Assembly (NCBI RefSeq): GCF_900217815.1
Contig: NZ_OBMT01000006.1
Span: forward strand, 62,001-126,000
DNA length: 64,000 nucleotides
Origin: Rhodobacter maris
GTDB taxonomy: Bacteria > Pseudomonadota > Alphaproteobacteria > Rhodobacterales > Rhodobacteraceae
Reading direction: 5' to 3'
The notes beneath the pieces were generated by a model, which saw nothing but the letters and a program-made list of their open reading frames with translations, ran no database searches and had not been told where the DNA came from. The stretch's first letter is position 1. Each line of letters opens with the position of its first letter. Shown here one piece after another: positions 1 through 10,257 of the stretch. The translations under genes and the position numbers were made by a program.

Positions 1-788
1 GGGGCGCGAAGCCGCACCCGGTCGACCTGTGCGGAGCGCGTCTCCACCGGCAGCGCGATCTCGGGCAGAAGCGTGACGCCGATGCCCGCGCCGACCATCT
101 GCACGAGGGTGGAGAGCGAGGAGCCTTCCATCACCGTGCGCGCGCCCGCCGGGCCGAGCTTGCAAAAGGTGAGCGCCTGATCGCGAAAGCAATGCCCCTC
201 TTCAAGGAGCAAGAGCCGCATCTCAGGGAGCGTTTCGGCAGAGGGGACGGGCAGGCCTGCCTCGGCGGCGGGGCGCACCAGCACGAAGGCCTCGTCAAAA
301 AGCGGCATCTCGGTGAGCGCCGGTTCGGAGACCGGGAGCGCCACCACCGCCGCATCGAGCCGAGCCTCGATCAGATCGGTGACGAGTTTGCCCGTCACCG
401 CCTCGCGCGGAAAGAGCTCAAGCCCCGGAAAAGCGTCAGAAAGCGCCCCCACCATCGCGGGGAGCAGATAGGGGGCAACGGTCGGGATCACGCCAAGCCG
501 CAAGGGGCCGGAAAGCGGGCCGCGGGCGGCGCGGGAAAGCTGGTCGAGCGCATCGACCGCGCGCAGGATCTCGCGCACGCGCGGCGCAAAGGCGGCGCCG
601 AGCGCGGTGAGGTGGATCTGGCGCGCGGAGCGTTCGACAAGGGCGCCGCCGATCGCCGCCTCCATCTCGCGGATCTGCACCGAAAGCGCGGGCTGGGAGA
701 TGGCGCAATCCGCCGAGGCACGGCCGAAATGGCCCGCGCGCACGAGCGCATCAAAATAACGAAGCTGTTTCAAGGTGATGTTGATCAT
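1..788 (-). CDS. oxyR: OxyR, LysR-type peroxide sensor (3' end outside window)
   Basis: The minus-strand reading frame starts at the ATG at 788-786 (MINITLKQLRYFDALV) and runs off the left edge, leaving about 262 residues. The N-terminus is a LysR-family winged helix-turn-helix (FGRASADCAISQPALSVQIR), followed by the effector domain. Two cysteines eight residues apart (EEGHCFRDQALTFCKLG) match the Cys199/Cys208 redox pair that forms the disulfide in OxyR; this pair separates OxyR from other LysR proteins. The gene is divergent from katG, the classical OxyR target, with a 127-bp AT-richer gap that should hold the shared operator. Family identity is strong; in vivo targets are inferred from this adjacency. 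Confidence 0.9.
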   Translation of the reverse strand, partial: MINITLKQLRYFDALVRAGHFGRASADCAISQPALSVQIREMEAAIGGALVERSARQIHLTALGAAFAPRVREILRAVDALDQLSRAARGPLSGPLRLGVIPTVAPYLLPAMVGALSDAFPGLELFPREAVTGKLVTDLIEARLDAAVVALPVSEPALTEMPLFDEAFVLVRPAAEAGLPVPSAETLPEMRLLLLEEGHCFRDQALTFCKLGPAGARTVMEGSSLSTLVQMVGAGIGVTLLPEIALPVETRSAQVDRVRLRA

Positions 789-891
789 AAGATATTCCTA
801 TTGAAGCCTTCGGATAATGCAATTGGAATTTATCAAAATTGGCCTCTAGCTTTGCTGCAACCGCCGGGTGATCCGGTTGGAAACATGCTAA

Positions 892-3087
<2,196 letters not shown>

Positions 3088-3137
3088 GGGCCGTGCGAGG
3101 GGGGCCTTGCTAGGGGAGGGGCCTTGCGAGGGGGAGG

Positions 3138-3160
3138 TCGGGGGGCTTGCCGCCCCCCGA
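3138..3160 (+). terminator. GC-rich hairpin after katG
   Basis: A 9-bp perfect stem (TCGGGGGGC / GCCCCCCGA) with a 5-nt loop lies in the gap between katG and the convergent flavoprotein gene. No T-run follows, so it may be a bidirectional or Rho-assisted terminator rather than a classic intrinsic one. Confidence 0.45.
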
Positions 3161-3220
3161 GCCCCCCGCCCGGCGGGGCCGGCGGGCCCCTCCGGACCTC
3201 CGCGCGGGCGGCGCCTTTGA

Positions 3221-4222
3221 TCAGGCGGTGAGCGCTTGCGCCGAGGCGCGGGCGCTTTCAAAGCTGCGGATCGCGCCCTTGCGGGCATCGCCCAGGATCA
3301 CCGCGCCCTCGATCCGGGTCGAGCGGCTCTCGGCATCGGTGGGGCACCAGCCGGAGGCATCGGTGAGGCCCGCCGCCTGCGCGAGGCGCCCGGCCTCCTG
3401 CGGCGCGATGAAGTTCACGACATCGGCGGTGATCCGGCCCGCGGCGGTTTCGATCCGGCCACGGCGGCTGTCGACGGCCAGCACCTTTGCGCCCTGATCC
3501 GCGCCAATCCAGTGCACATTCCGGTTCAGCCCCTGCAGCCCTGCGGCCATGGCGAAGGCGCCTGCCAGCGCGGAATCGCCGCTTTCATCGAGCACGGTCA
3601 GGCGCGCGCCTTCGGTTTGCGCCACTTTGCGCGCGAGCGTGAGCGCGCGGCTCAGCGCCACCTGCGGCGCGCTGATCTCGGCGGGAAGGCGCAGCACCAC
3701 ATGGCCGCGGGCGGGGAGCGCCGCGAGCTGGGCCTCAAGCCGGCGCGCCTCGCGCTCCGAGCCCCAGGCGGCGGGCCAGTCATGCCGCGCCACCGCATCG
3801 AGCCCGGCGATGTCTTCGGCGCGCGGTGCGGTGCCGGGCGCGAGAATGAGCCGGTCAAAGGCGAGGCTGCGGCCCGAGAAAAGGGCTGCACGCCCGGCGC
3901 GCCAATCGACCCCCGTCACCTCGTCGATCTTGACGGAAACCCCCGCGGCGGAGAGCGCGGCGAGGCTCAGCCCCGCGGCGGGGCGCTCGAACGCGGTCGC
4001 GGCGGTGTCGCGGCCAAGGCGGGTGGGGTCACGCTCCAGCAGCACCACGGAGGCGCCGGGGGTTTGACGCGCAAGCGTGGCGGCGGCGAGCGCGCCGGCG
4101 GGGCCCGCGCCGATCACGAGGGCGCGTTCGCTCCGGCCGAGGCGGAGGCTGGCGCCGGTTGCCACCAATGCGGCACCGGAGAGAAGGCCGAGGGTCAGGC
4201 TGCGGCGGCTCAGGCGGGTCAT
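3221..4222 (-). CDS. Tat-exported FAD oxidoreductase, flavocytochrome-c sulfide dehydrogenase-like
   Basis: Predicted 333-residue flavoprotein. The start at 4222 is chosen because AGGAG lies 8 nt upstream and gives a twin-arginine signal (LSRRSLTLGLLSG), implying export of a folded FAD protein to the periplasm. A dinucleotide-binding GxGxxG motif (VIGAGPAGALAA) follows. The C-terminal WCPTD...VILGDA segment resembles the FAD-binding end of FccB/SQR-type enzymes. It is shorter than FccB (about 400 residues) and has only one cysteine (in WCPTD), so the Cys pair used in sulfide oxidation is missing. It is the last gene of the rnf operon, 37 bp after rnfH; an in-frame upstream ATG would overlap rnfH. 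The function is not known; a role passing electrons to or from Rnf is only inference. Confidence 0.7.
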   Translation of the reverse strand: MTRLSRRSLTLGLLSGAALVATGASLRLGRSERALVIGAGPAGALAAATLARQTPGASVVLLERDPTRLGRDTAATAFERPAAGLSLAALSAAGVSVKIDEVTGVDWRAGRAALFSGRSLAFDRLILAPGTAPRAEDIAGLDAVARHDWPAAWGSEREARRLEAQLAALPARGHVVLRLPAEISAPQVALSRALTLARKVAQTEGARLTVLDESGDSALAGAFAMAAGLQGLNRNVHWIGADQGAKVLAVDSRRGRIETAAGRITADVVNFIAPQEAGRLAQAAGLTDASGWCPTDAESRSTRIEGAVILGDARKGAIRSFESARASAQALTA

Positions 4223-4259
4223 CACATGTCTCCTTTGACGCGAGGCGTTGGGGGCTTGT

Positions 4260-4517
4260 TCAGCGTTTCTTTTCAAGAAGTTCGGCTTCGGGATGGATCG
4301 GGCGGTAGATCTCCACCCGGTCGCCTTCCTTCAGTTCCCGTTCGGGTTTGCAGATCTGGCCAAAAACACCGATCTTCATCTCCTCGAGATTGATCTCGGG
4401 GAATTGGTCGAGCAGACCGGAGCGGTCGATCGCATCTTGCGCCGTGGCGCCCTCGGGCACATCGACATGTTTCCAGACCTGCACGGTCGGTTTGGCATAG
4501 GCGACACCGACGATCAT
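4260..4517 (-). CDS. rnfH: RnfH, Rnf operon small protein
   Basis: 85-residue protein of the RnfH family (ubiquitin-like beta-grasp fold). It carries the family hallmarks VAYAKP near the N-terminus, the central IGVFGQICKPERELKEGDRVEIYRP block, and a charged C-terminus. Its ATG overlaps the rnfE stop in an ATGA arrangement, so translation is coupled. RnfH is encoded in the R. capsulatus rnf operon but its biochemical job is unclear; it is soluble, with no membrane segment. Confidence 0.93.
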   Translation of the reverse strand: MIVGVAYAKPTVQVWKHVDVPEGATAQDAIDRSGLLDQFPEINLEEMKIGVFGQICKPERELKEGDRVEIYRPIHPEAELLEKKR

Positions 4518-5245
4518 TCGTCATCCTCCACTTGCGGCACCGGGCCGAGCGCCCCTGCGGCGGTGAACACGCGCGGCGCGCGCATCTCCTTGATTTCCTC
4601 GTCGATGCTCTTGCCGCGCGCTTCGATGATCGACTTGAGCGCCAGAAGCACGCCGACGATGATGAAGCCTCCGGGCGGCAGGATCAGGATCAGGAAGCCC
4701 GGGAAGTTGGAAAAGACCGTGGTTTCCATGAAGGCGAAATGCGCGCCGAGCAGCACTGAGGCATTGGCAAAGAGCGTGCCCGATCCGAAGATCTCGCGAA
4801 GCGCGCCGACGACGACGAGGGCGAGGGTGAAGCCGAGCCCCATCGTCAGCCCGTCCCAAAGGGAGGGCAGGATGCCGTTTCTGGAGGCAAAGGCCTCGGC
4901 GCGGCCGAGGATGGCGCAGTTGGTCACAATGAGCGGGATGAAGAGGCCGAGCACCTTGTGCAGGTCATGCACATAGGCGTTGAGCGCCATGTCGACCACG
5001 GTGACGATGCAGGCGATGATCAGCACGAAGGCGGGAATGCGGATCTCGGGGGCGATCACCTTGCGCAGCGCCGAGATCATCGCGTTCGAGACGATCAGCA
5101 CCGCGGTGGTGGCGAGCCCCATGCCGAGCCCGTTCGTGGCCGTGCCGGTGATGGCAAGCGCGGGGCAGAGCGCCAGCATCTGACCAAAGACAATGTTCTT
5201 GTCCCAAAACCCGTCGCGGGCGATTTTGGCATATTGGTTCGACAT
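4514..5245 (-). CDS. rnfE: RnfE, Rnf complex membrane subunit
   Basis: 243-residue integral membrane protein with about six hydrophobic segments, paralogous to RnfA and to NqrD. In the Rnf complex RnfA and RnfE are the antiparallel pair in the inner membrane that holds the intramembrane [2Fe-2S] cluster. Family segments include LCPALAITGTATNGLGMG near the N-terminus and VTNCAILGRAEAFA in the middle, each supplying a conserved Cys expected to bind that cluster. It sits 11 bp after rnfG and overlaps rnfH by 4 bp. A charged C-terminal tail extends into the cytoplasm. Confidence 0.96.
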   Translation of the reverse strand: MSNQYAKIARDGFWDKNIVFGQMLALCPALAITGTATNGLGMGLATTAVLIVSNAMISALRKVIAPEIRIPAFVLIIACIVTVVDMALNAYVHDLHKVLGLFIPLIVTNCAILGRAEAFASRNGILPSLWDGLTMGLGFTLALVVVGALREIFGSGTLFANASVLLGAHFAFMETTVFSNFPGFLILILPPGGFIIVGVLLALKSIIEARGKSIDEEIKEMRAPRVFTAAGALGPVPQVEDDE

Positions 5246-5256
5246 CGCTGGCTCCC

Positions 5257-5898
5257 TCAGTTCGCGAGCGGCGCGGTCAGCGCAGCCTGGTTGCGGGCGA
5301 AGAATTCAAGCCCGCGGCGGATCGTGCCCACCACGGCGCGCGGCGTGATCGTGGCGCCGGAGAACTGGTCGAAAATGCCGCCGTCGCGCTTCACCTTCCA
5401 GCCGTCGGGCGTCGGGTCGGAGAGCGACCGGCCGGTGAAGCCCTCGATCCAGTCGGTCTTCGCCAGTTCGATCTTGTCGCCAAGGCCGGGGGTTTCGGCA
5501 TGCGAGAGCACGCGCACGCCCAGAAGCGTGCCATCGGGGGCAACCCCGATCAGCACCCGGATCGCGCCGGAATAGCCGTAGCCAGTCAGCTCGAAGGCAG
5601 TGCCGGTGACGGTGCCCGCCTTCGCCGCGATATGGACGGAGACCGGGCCCTCGGCGGCGTCCGTCACCGTGCGCATGTCGGTGGCGGGGCTGTTGTCATA
5701 AAGGCTTGCGGGCAGCACCTGCGCGAGCGAGGCAGCAAGGTCATCGGCACCGCGCGCGGCAATCGGCGCCTCGGTCGCCTGATCGGCCCAGGCGAGCAGC
5801 CCGGCGGTGACGAGCGAGAACAGCCCGAGCATCAGCCCATGCGCGAGGGGCGAGGATTTGATCCAGCTTTTGCGCGGTTTTTCGGCGGGCTCGGTCAT
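5257..5898 (-). CDS. rnfG: RnfG, FMN-binding Rnf subunit
   Basis: 213-residue subunit with one N-terminal membrane anchor ([16 protein letters not shown]) and a periplasmic FMN-binding domain. The motif [12 protein letters not shown] near residue 180 contains the Thr of SGAT that carries covalent FMN in this family. The attachment is made by the ApbE-type transferase, here RnfF encoded at 12669. The start codon overlaps the rnfD stop by 4 bp. Confidence 0.96.
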   Translation of the reverse strand: MTEPAEKPRKSWIKSSPLAHGLMLGLFSLVTAGLLAWADQATEAPIAARGADDLAASLAQVLPASLYDNSPATDMRTVTDAAEGPVSVHIAAKAGTVTGTAFELTGYGYSGAIRVLIGVAPDGTLLGVRVLSHAETPGLGDKIELAKTDWIEGFTGRSLSDPTPDGWKVKRDGGIFDQFSGATITPRAVVGTIRRGLEFFARNQAALTAPLAN

Positions 5899-6995
5899 GC
5901 CTTGGCTCCCGTATCCTTGGCGGAACGTTTCGGCTTGGCGATCGGCAGCGGTTTGCCGGTCCGGGTGCGCCCGAACACACGCGGGCGGACATAGGTTTCA
6001 ATGAGCGGCGTGCAGGCGTTCATCAAGAGCACCGCAAAGGCCACGCCCTCGGGGAAGGAGCCCCAGGTGCGGATCACGAAAATGAGCGCGCCGATGCCGA
6101 TGCCGTAAAGCATCTTGCCGAGCGCCGAGACCGGCGAGGTGACGTAATCGGTGGCGATGAAGAAGGCGCAGAGCATCGTCGAGCCGGAGGTCAGATGCAG
6201 GATTGGCGGTGCGAAGCGGTCGGGCGCGAGGCTCGAGGCAATGGCGGAGAGCGCGGCGATCGTGCCGAGAACCGAGAGCGGGATGGCAAGCGTGATGATG
6301 CGCATGAAGACGAGCGCGAGGCCGCCCAAAAGGATCAGCACGGTCGAGGTTTCACCCATGCTGCCCGGCACGAGCCCGATCAGCCGCGCCTTGAGGTCGG
6401 CCAGATCGGGCGTGATCGCGCCCATTGAGGCGCCCGCGCCAAGCTGGCTCTTGATATGGCTCAGCGTCGAGGCGGAGGAGACGGCGTCAAACTCGGTCGA
6501 GCCGGCAAAGGTGATGGCGAGCGAATGGACAAAGCCCGGCCCGTCAAACAGGCCCACGGGCGGCACCCATGTCGTCATTTGCACCGGAAGCGCGATCAGC
6601 AGCATGGCGCGGGCGACCATCGCCGGGTTGAAGAGGTTTTGCCCGAGCCCGCCAAAGAGATGTTTGGCGATGACAATGGCGATGCCGGAGCCGATCACGC
6701 CGACCCACCAGGGCGCATAGGGCGGCAGCGTCATCGCGACGAGCCAGCCCGACAGGAGCGCCGAGCCATCGCGGGCAAATTGGCCGAGCGGCTTGCCCGC
6801 GACCCAAAGGCACGCAAGCTCAAAGAGATAGGCCGACAAAACGGTGACGCAGAACAGAAACACCGCCGGCCAGCCGAACTGGTAAAGGCCAAAGAACGTG
6901 GCGGGAGCGAGGGCCAGCACCACCGCCAGCATCGTGCGCGACACGGTGAAGACGGTATGGGTATGCGGTGCGGCCAGAAGCGGTTGCGCGGTCAC
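5895..6995 (-). CDS. rnfD: RnfD, Rnf membrane subunit
   Basis: 366-residue polytopic protein homologous to NqrB. The start is taken as the GTG at 6995, whose GTGA overlaps the rnfC stop; it yields the N-terminus [20 protein letters not shown]. About ten hydrophobic segments are visible. RnfD/NqrB proteins carry covalent FMN on a Thr in an SGAT-like motif; the equivalent stretch here reads [12 protein letters not shown], so the acceptor position may be Ser. It forms part of the ion-translocating core with RnfA, RnfE and RnfG. The frame stays open upstream into rnfC, but that extension has no membrane-protein character. Confidence 0.94.
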   Translation of the reverse strand: MTAQPLLAAPHTHTVFTVSRTMLAVVLALAPATFFGLYQFGWPAVFLFCVTVLSAYLFELACLWVAGKPLGQFARDGSALLSGWLVAMTLPPYAPWWVGVIGSGIAIVIAKHLFGGLGQNLFNPAMVARAMLLIALPVQMTTWVPPVGLFDGPGFVHSLAITFAGSTEFDAVSSASTLSHIKSQLGAGASMGAITPDLADLKARLIGLVPGSMGETSTVLILLGGLALVFMRIITLAIPLSVLGTIAALSAIASSLAPDRFAPPILHLTSGSTMLCAFFIATDYVTSPVSALGKMLYGIGIGALIFVIRTWGSFPEGVAFAVLLMNACTPLIETYVRPRVFGRTRTGKPLPIAKPKRSAKDTGAKA

Positions 6996-8542
6996 GGATT
7001 GGCCTCCCCCTGGGCTGTGGCGGCTGTTGCGGCGGCGGCCGCCGCCTTGGCGGCATCGGCCTTTTTCTTGGCGTCCATCTCGGCCTTGCGCTTGGCCATC
7101 GCCTGACGCTTCGCCTCGGCAATCGCCTCTTCGCGGGCCTGCCGCGCGGCGGCGAGGCGTTTGGTTTCCTCGGCCTGATGCTTGCGGCTTTGCTTTTCGG
7201 CGAGCTTGCCCTTGGCAAAGTGGAAGGTCTGCACGAGCGAGATATTGGCCGGGCAGTTGTAGGAGCAGCAGCCGCAGGTCAGGCAATCCATCAGCCCGAT
7301 CTTGGCGGCGCCGTCGAGATCATCGGCCTGAATGCGCGCGTTCATCTCGAAGGGCGTCAGGCCCACCGGGCAGCCTTGCACACAGCGCCCGCAGCGGATG
7401 CAGGGCATCACCTCGTTGCCGGGGGTCTCGGCGCGGGTCAGCGCGAGGATGCCGTTCGAGCCCTTCACAATCGGCACGCGGCGGTTGGCGATCGGCTGGC
7501 CCATCATCGGCCCGCCCAGAAGCAGCCGGTCAGGCTCTTCGACAAAGCCGCCGCAATGGGCGATCACTTCGGAGACCGGCGTGCCCAGAAGCACCTTGAC
7601 GTTGGCGGGGCGTTTGATGCCGCGCCCCGAAACGGTGACGATGCGGGTGATCAGCGGCTCGCCGTAGCGCACCGCGTTGTGCACCGCATGCGCGGTGGCG
7701 ACGTTATGGACCACCACGCCAAGATCGGCGGTGAGGGCGCGGGCGGGCGTTTCCTTGCCGGTGAGCAGGCGCACAAGGTGCTTTTCCGAGCCCATCGGAT
7801 ATTGCGTCGGCACCACCTTCACCTGGAAAGTATAGTCGAGCGCGCGATTGTAGCGGCTCATCGCATCAATGGCTTGCGGCTTGTTCGACTCGATCGCGAC
7901 GATGATCTGCTTCACGCCCAAGGCGCGGCCCATGATGCCGATGCCGTCGGCGATCTCTTCGGCGCGCTCACGCATCAGCCGGTCGTCGCAGGTGAGGTAA
8001 GGCTCGCATTCCGCGCCGTTGATGACGAGCGTGTGCAGGTCGTATTTGGCGCGCAGATTGAGCTTCACCGCCGAGGGGAAGGTGGCGCCGCCCATGCCGA
8101 CGATGCCGGCTTCCGCCACCTGCGCGGCGATTTCTTCGGGCGTCGCATTCTCGGGGCGGATGCGGGGCAGGTGCGGGCCCCAGGTGTCTTCGCCATCGGG
8201 GCGGATGGTGATCGTTGGCACCGGCAGGCCGGAGGGGTGGGGGGCGGTGAAATGGCCCACCGCGATCACCCGGCCCGAGGTGGGCGCATGGATATTGGCC
8301 GAAACCGGCCCGCGCGCCTTGGCGATGAGCTGGCCCTTGAGCACGTAATCGTCGCGCTGCACCACGGGCTCCGCCTCGGCGCCGATATGCTGTTGCAGGG
8401 GCAGGCGGATCAGGGTCGGGATCGGCATCGTCTCGATCTCGGATTCCGAGCTCAGATATTTGCGCGGATCGGGGTGCACGCCCTTGAAGGAGAAGAGTTG
8501 CGAGGGCCGAAACAGAGTGCCGAGAGTGGGCAGAACGCTCAT
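6992..8542 (-). CDS. rnfC: RnfC, NADH/FMN and 4Fe-4S subunit
   Basis: 516-residue peripheral subunit that receives or delivers electrons at NADH. The N-terminal half has the NuoF-like FMN/NADH region (GGATFPSAVKL, NGAECEPYLTCD). Two 4Fe-4S motifs follow (CIRCGRCVQGCP and CLTCGCCSYNCP). The last 80 residues are a Lys/Ala/Glu-rich coiled tail ending in an alanine run, variable in the family. Both ends overlap neighbours by 4 bp (ATGA with rnfB, GTGA with rnfD), showing tight translational coupling. Confidence 0.97.
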   Translation of the reverse strand: MSVLPTLGTLFRPSQLFSFKGVHPDPRKYLSSESEIETMPIPTLIRLPLQQHIGAEAEPVVQRDDYVLKGQLIAKARGPVSANIHAPTSGRVIAVGHFTAPHPSGLPVPTITIRPDGEDTWGPHLPRIRPENATPEEIAAQVAEAGIVGMGGATFPSAVKLNLRAKYDLHTLVINGAECEPYLTCDDRLMRERAEEIADGIGIMGRALGVKQIIVAIESNKPQAIDAMSRYNRALDYTFQVKVVPTQYPMGSEKHLVRLLTGKETPARALTADLGVVVHNVATAHAVHNAVRYGEPLITRIVTVSGRGIKRPANVKVLLGTPVSEVIAHCGGFVEEPDRLLLGGPMMGQPIANRRVPIVKGSNGILALTRAETPGNEVMPCIRCGRCVQGCPVGLTPFEMNARIQADDLDGAAKIGLMDCLTCGCCSYNCPANISLVQTFHFAKGKLAEKQSRKHQAEETKRLAAARQAREEAIAEAKRQAMAKRKAEMDAKKKADAAKAAAAAATAATAQGEANP

Positions 8543-9114
8543 GCTGCTTGCTCCGTTCTGGCGGCGTCACGCCGCGGTTCGGGTTTGTCCCAGTACCATT
8601 GCCGCAGCGACTTCGGCTTGACGCGCTTGACGATCGCCTCGGTCGGGCAGACCTCGATGCAGGCGTCGCAGCCGGTGCAGGCATCGGTGATGACGGTGTG
8701 GATCTGCCGGTTCGCGCCGATGATGGCGTCGGTCGGGCAGCGCTTGAAGCATTTGGTGCAGCCGGTGCAGTGGTCTTCGAAGATGAAGGCGACCATCGGC
8801 TCGGTTTCGGCCATGCCCGCAAGCGAGACCCCGCCGCCGCCGCAATCGATCTCCTGCACCACTTCGGCGAGCGCCAGCGCCACGTCGCGCCCGCCGGGGG
8901 TGCAGGCGGTGACGGGGGCGGAGCCCTCGGCCATCGCCTCGGCAAGGCCGTGGCAGCCGGGGTAGCCGCAGGCGCCGCAATTGGTGCCCGGCAGGATCGC
9001 GTCGATCGCATCGACCACCGGCGGCGCCTCCACATGGAAGCGGCGCGCGGCGAAGCCCAGCATCAGCCCGAGCCCAAGCCCGAGGGCAGACATCGCTCCG
9101 ACGGCTTCAATCAT
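8539..9114 (-). CDS. rnfB: RnfB, multi-cluster ferredoxin subunit
   Basis: 191-residue subunit. The ATG at 9114 gives an N-terminal membrane helix (AVGAMSALGLGLGLMLGF), then a Cys cluster motif (GTNCGACGYPGC...C) of the RnfB/Fes domain, and two bacterial-type 4Fe-4S motifs (CTGCTKCFKRCP and CTGCDACIEVCP). RnfB is the docking site for soluble ferredoxin on the cytoplasmic face. The frame stays open upstream to about 9285, but those residues overlap rnfA and are Arg/Pro/Ser-rich, unlike RnfB. It lies 40 bp after rnfA. Confidence 0.96.
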   Translation of the reverse strand: MIEAVGAMSALGLGLGLMLGFAARRFHVEAPPVVDAIDAILPGTNCGACGYPGCHGLAEAMAEGSAPVTACTPGGRDVALALAEVVQEIDCGGGGVSLAGMAETEPMVAFIFEDHCTGCTKCFKRCPTDAIIGANRQIHTVITDACTGCDACIEVCPTEAIVKRVKPKSLRQWYWDKPEPRRDAARTEQAA

Positions 9115-9154
9115 CTTTCTCTCTCCTCTGGGGCGGCGGTTGCGGGGCAGGGGA

Positions 9155-9736
9155 TCAGTTCGGAACGAGACCGGCGAAGCCCATGAAGGCCATCGACAGA
9201 AGCCCCGCCGAGACGAAGGCGATCGGCGCGCCCTTGAAGGGGCCGGGCACGGCAAGTTGCGCCATGCGCTCGCGCATGCCCGCAAAGATCACCAAAACGA
9301 TGGTGAAGCCCGCCGCCGAGCCAAAGCCGTAAAGCAGGCTCGAGGCGAGGCCGTGGCCCTCCTGAATGTTCAGAAGCGCCACGCCGAGCACGGCGCAGTT
9401 CGTGGTGATCAGCGGCAGGTAGATGCCAAGCGAGCGGTGCAGCCCGGGCGAGAGCTTGCGCAGCACCGTCTCGATGAATTGCACGATTGCGGCGATCACG
9501 AGAATGAGGCTCAGGATGCGCAGATAGCCGAGGTCGAGCGGTTCAAGCACCAGCGTCTCGACCATCCAGCTCGCGCCCGCGGCCAGCGTCAGCACGAAGG
9601 TGGTGGCGAGCCCCATGCCGATTGCGGCATCGGTCTTGCGCGACACGCCCATGAACGGGCAAAGGCCGAGGAACTTCACCAGAACCACGTTGTTCACCAG
9701 CGCCGTGCTGAGCAGGATCAGGAAGAAATCGTGCAT
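9155..9736 (-). CDS. rnfA: RnfA, Rnf complex membrane subunit
   Basis: 193-residue membrane protein, the NqrE homologue, with six hydrophobic segments. The conserved Cys blocks [13 protein letters not shown] (first third) and [13 protein letters not shown] (middle) are the expected ligands of the [2Fe-2S] cluster shared with RnfE. It is the first gene of the minus-strand operon rnfABCDGEH plus flavoprotein. A -24/-12 promoter lies 58 bp upstream of the ATG, so the operon should be under NifA/RpoN control. Confidence 0.97.
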   Translation of the reverse strand: MHDFFLILLSTALVNNVVLVKFLGLCPFMGVSRKTDAAIGMGLATTFVLTLAAGASWMVETLVLEPLDLGYLRILSLILVIAAIVQFIETVLRKLSPGLHRSLGIYLPLITTNCAVLGVALLNIQEGHGLASSLLYGFGSAAGFTIVLVIFAGMRERMAQLAVPGPFKGAPIAFVSAGLLSMAFMGFAGLVPN

Positions 9737-9793
9737 CTGGGTCTCCGCCTCGGGGATGGCCCGCCGGATCGCGGGACTGCCTGGGGTTGATGA

Positions 9794-9809
9794 AGCAAGG
9801 ACCGTGCCA
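9794..9809 (-). promoter_or_regulatory. RpoN -24/-12 promoter of the rnf operon
   Basis: Read on the minus strand this is TGGCACGGTCCTTGCT, with GG and GC separated by exactly 10 nt, the sigma-54 consensus. It is 58 bp upstream of the rnfA ATG and about 195 bp from the NifA-type site at 9996-10013. Confidence 0.9.
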
Positions 9810-9995
9810 GCTGCGCCGGAAGCCGCCCTGCAAGTCCCGGTTCACGCTGCCGTGATGGCGGCCGGGGCGGGAGCGCCTCGGGTCGAAATTTCGGGGTCGG
9901 GCGGGCACTCATCAATCCTCCGCGCGCTCGCGCAGGGGCGGGTCGCGCGGGCGCGGGCGCGCTCGCGCGCGTGAGCGCAGGCCGCGCGCCCCTGC

Positions 9996-10013
9996 TTGTA
10001 GGCTTTGCTACAA
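9996..10013. promoter_or_regulatory. NifA upstream activator site shared by rnfA and fprA
   Basis: TTGTAGGCTTTGCTACAA contains TGT-N10-ACA, the NifA UAS consensus, with an extended palindrome (TTGTAG / CTACAA). It lies almost midway between the rnfA and fprA -24/-12 promoters (about 190 bp from each) and is the only perfect UAS in the 520-bp divergent gap. An imperfect second copy (TTGTCG-N6-CTCCAT) starts at 10015. Confidence 0.82.
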
Positions 10014-10191
10014 TTTGTCGGGGCTGCTCCATCACGGCTTCGGGAGCGCGGCTTTGCGACAAATCGGTAAACCGGGATGCGGGGCGGAACATGCGGCATG
10101 GCGTGCGCGGCCCGCCTTGCCGCAGCGGTCTCTGTGGTGCGCTGTCGCGGTGCGCTCTCCGGGCCGGAGGTGCGGGTGTCCGGACGGAGGT

Positions 10192-10207
10192 TGGCACGGT
10201 TCTTGCT
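10192..10207 (+). promoter_or_regulatory. RpoN -24/-12 promoter of fprA-fdxC-fdxN-rnfF
   Basis: TGGCACGGTTCTTGCT with GG-N10-GC spacing, 50 bp upstream of the fprA start. It is nearly identical to the opposite-strand rnfA promoter. Confidence 0.92.
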
Positions 10208-10257
10208 TGATCCCTGGTGGCGGCCGTGGCTGCCTGCCGTTACCTCAGGAGCCTCTG

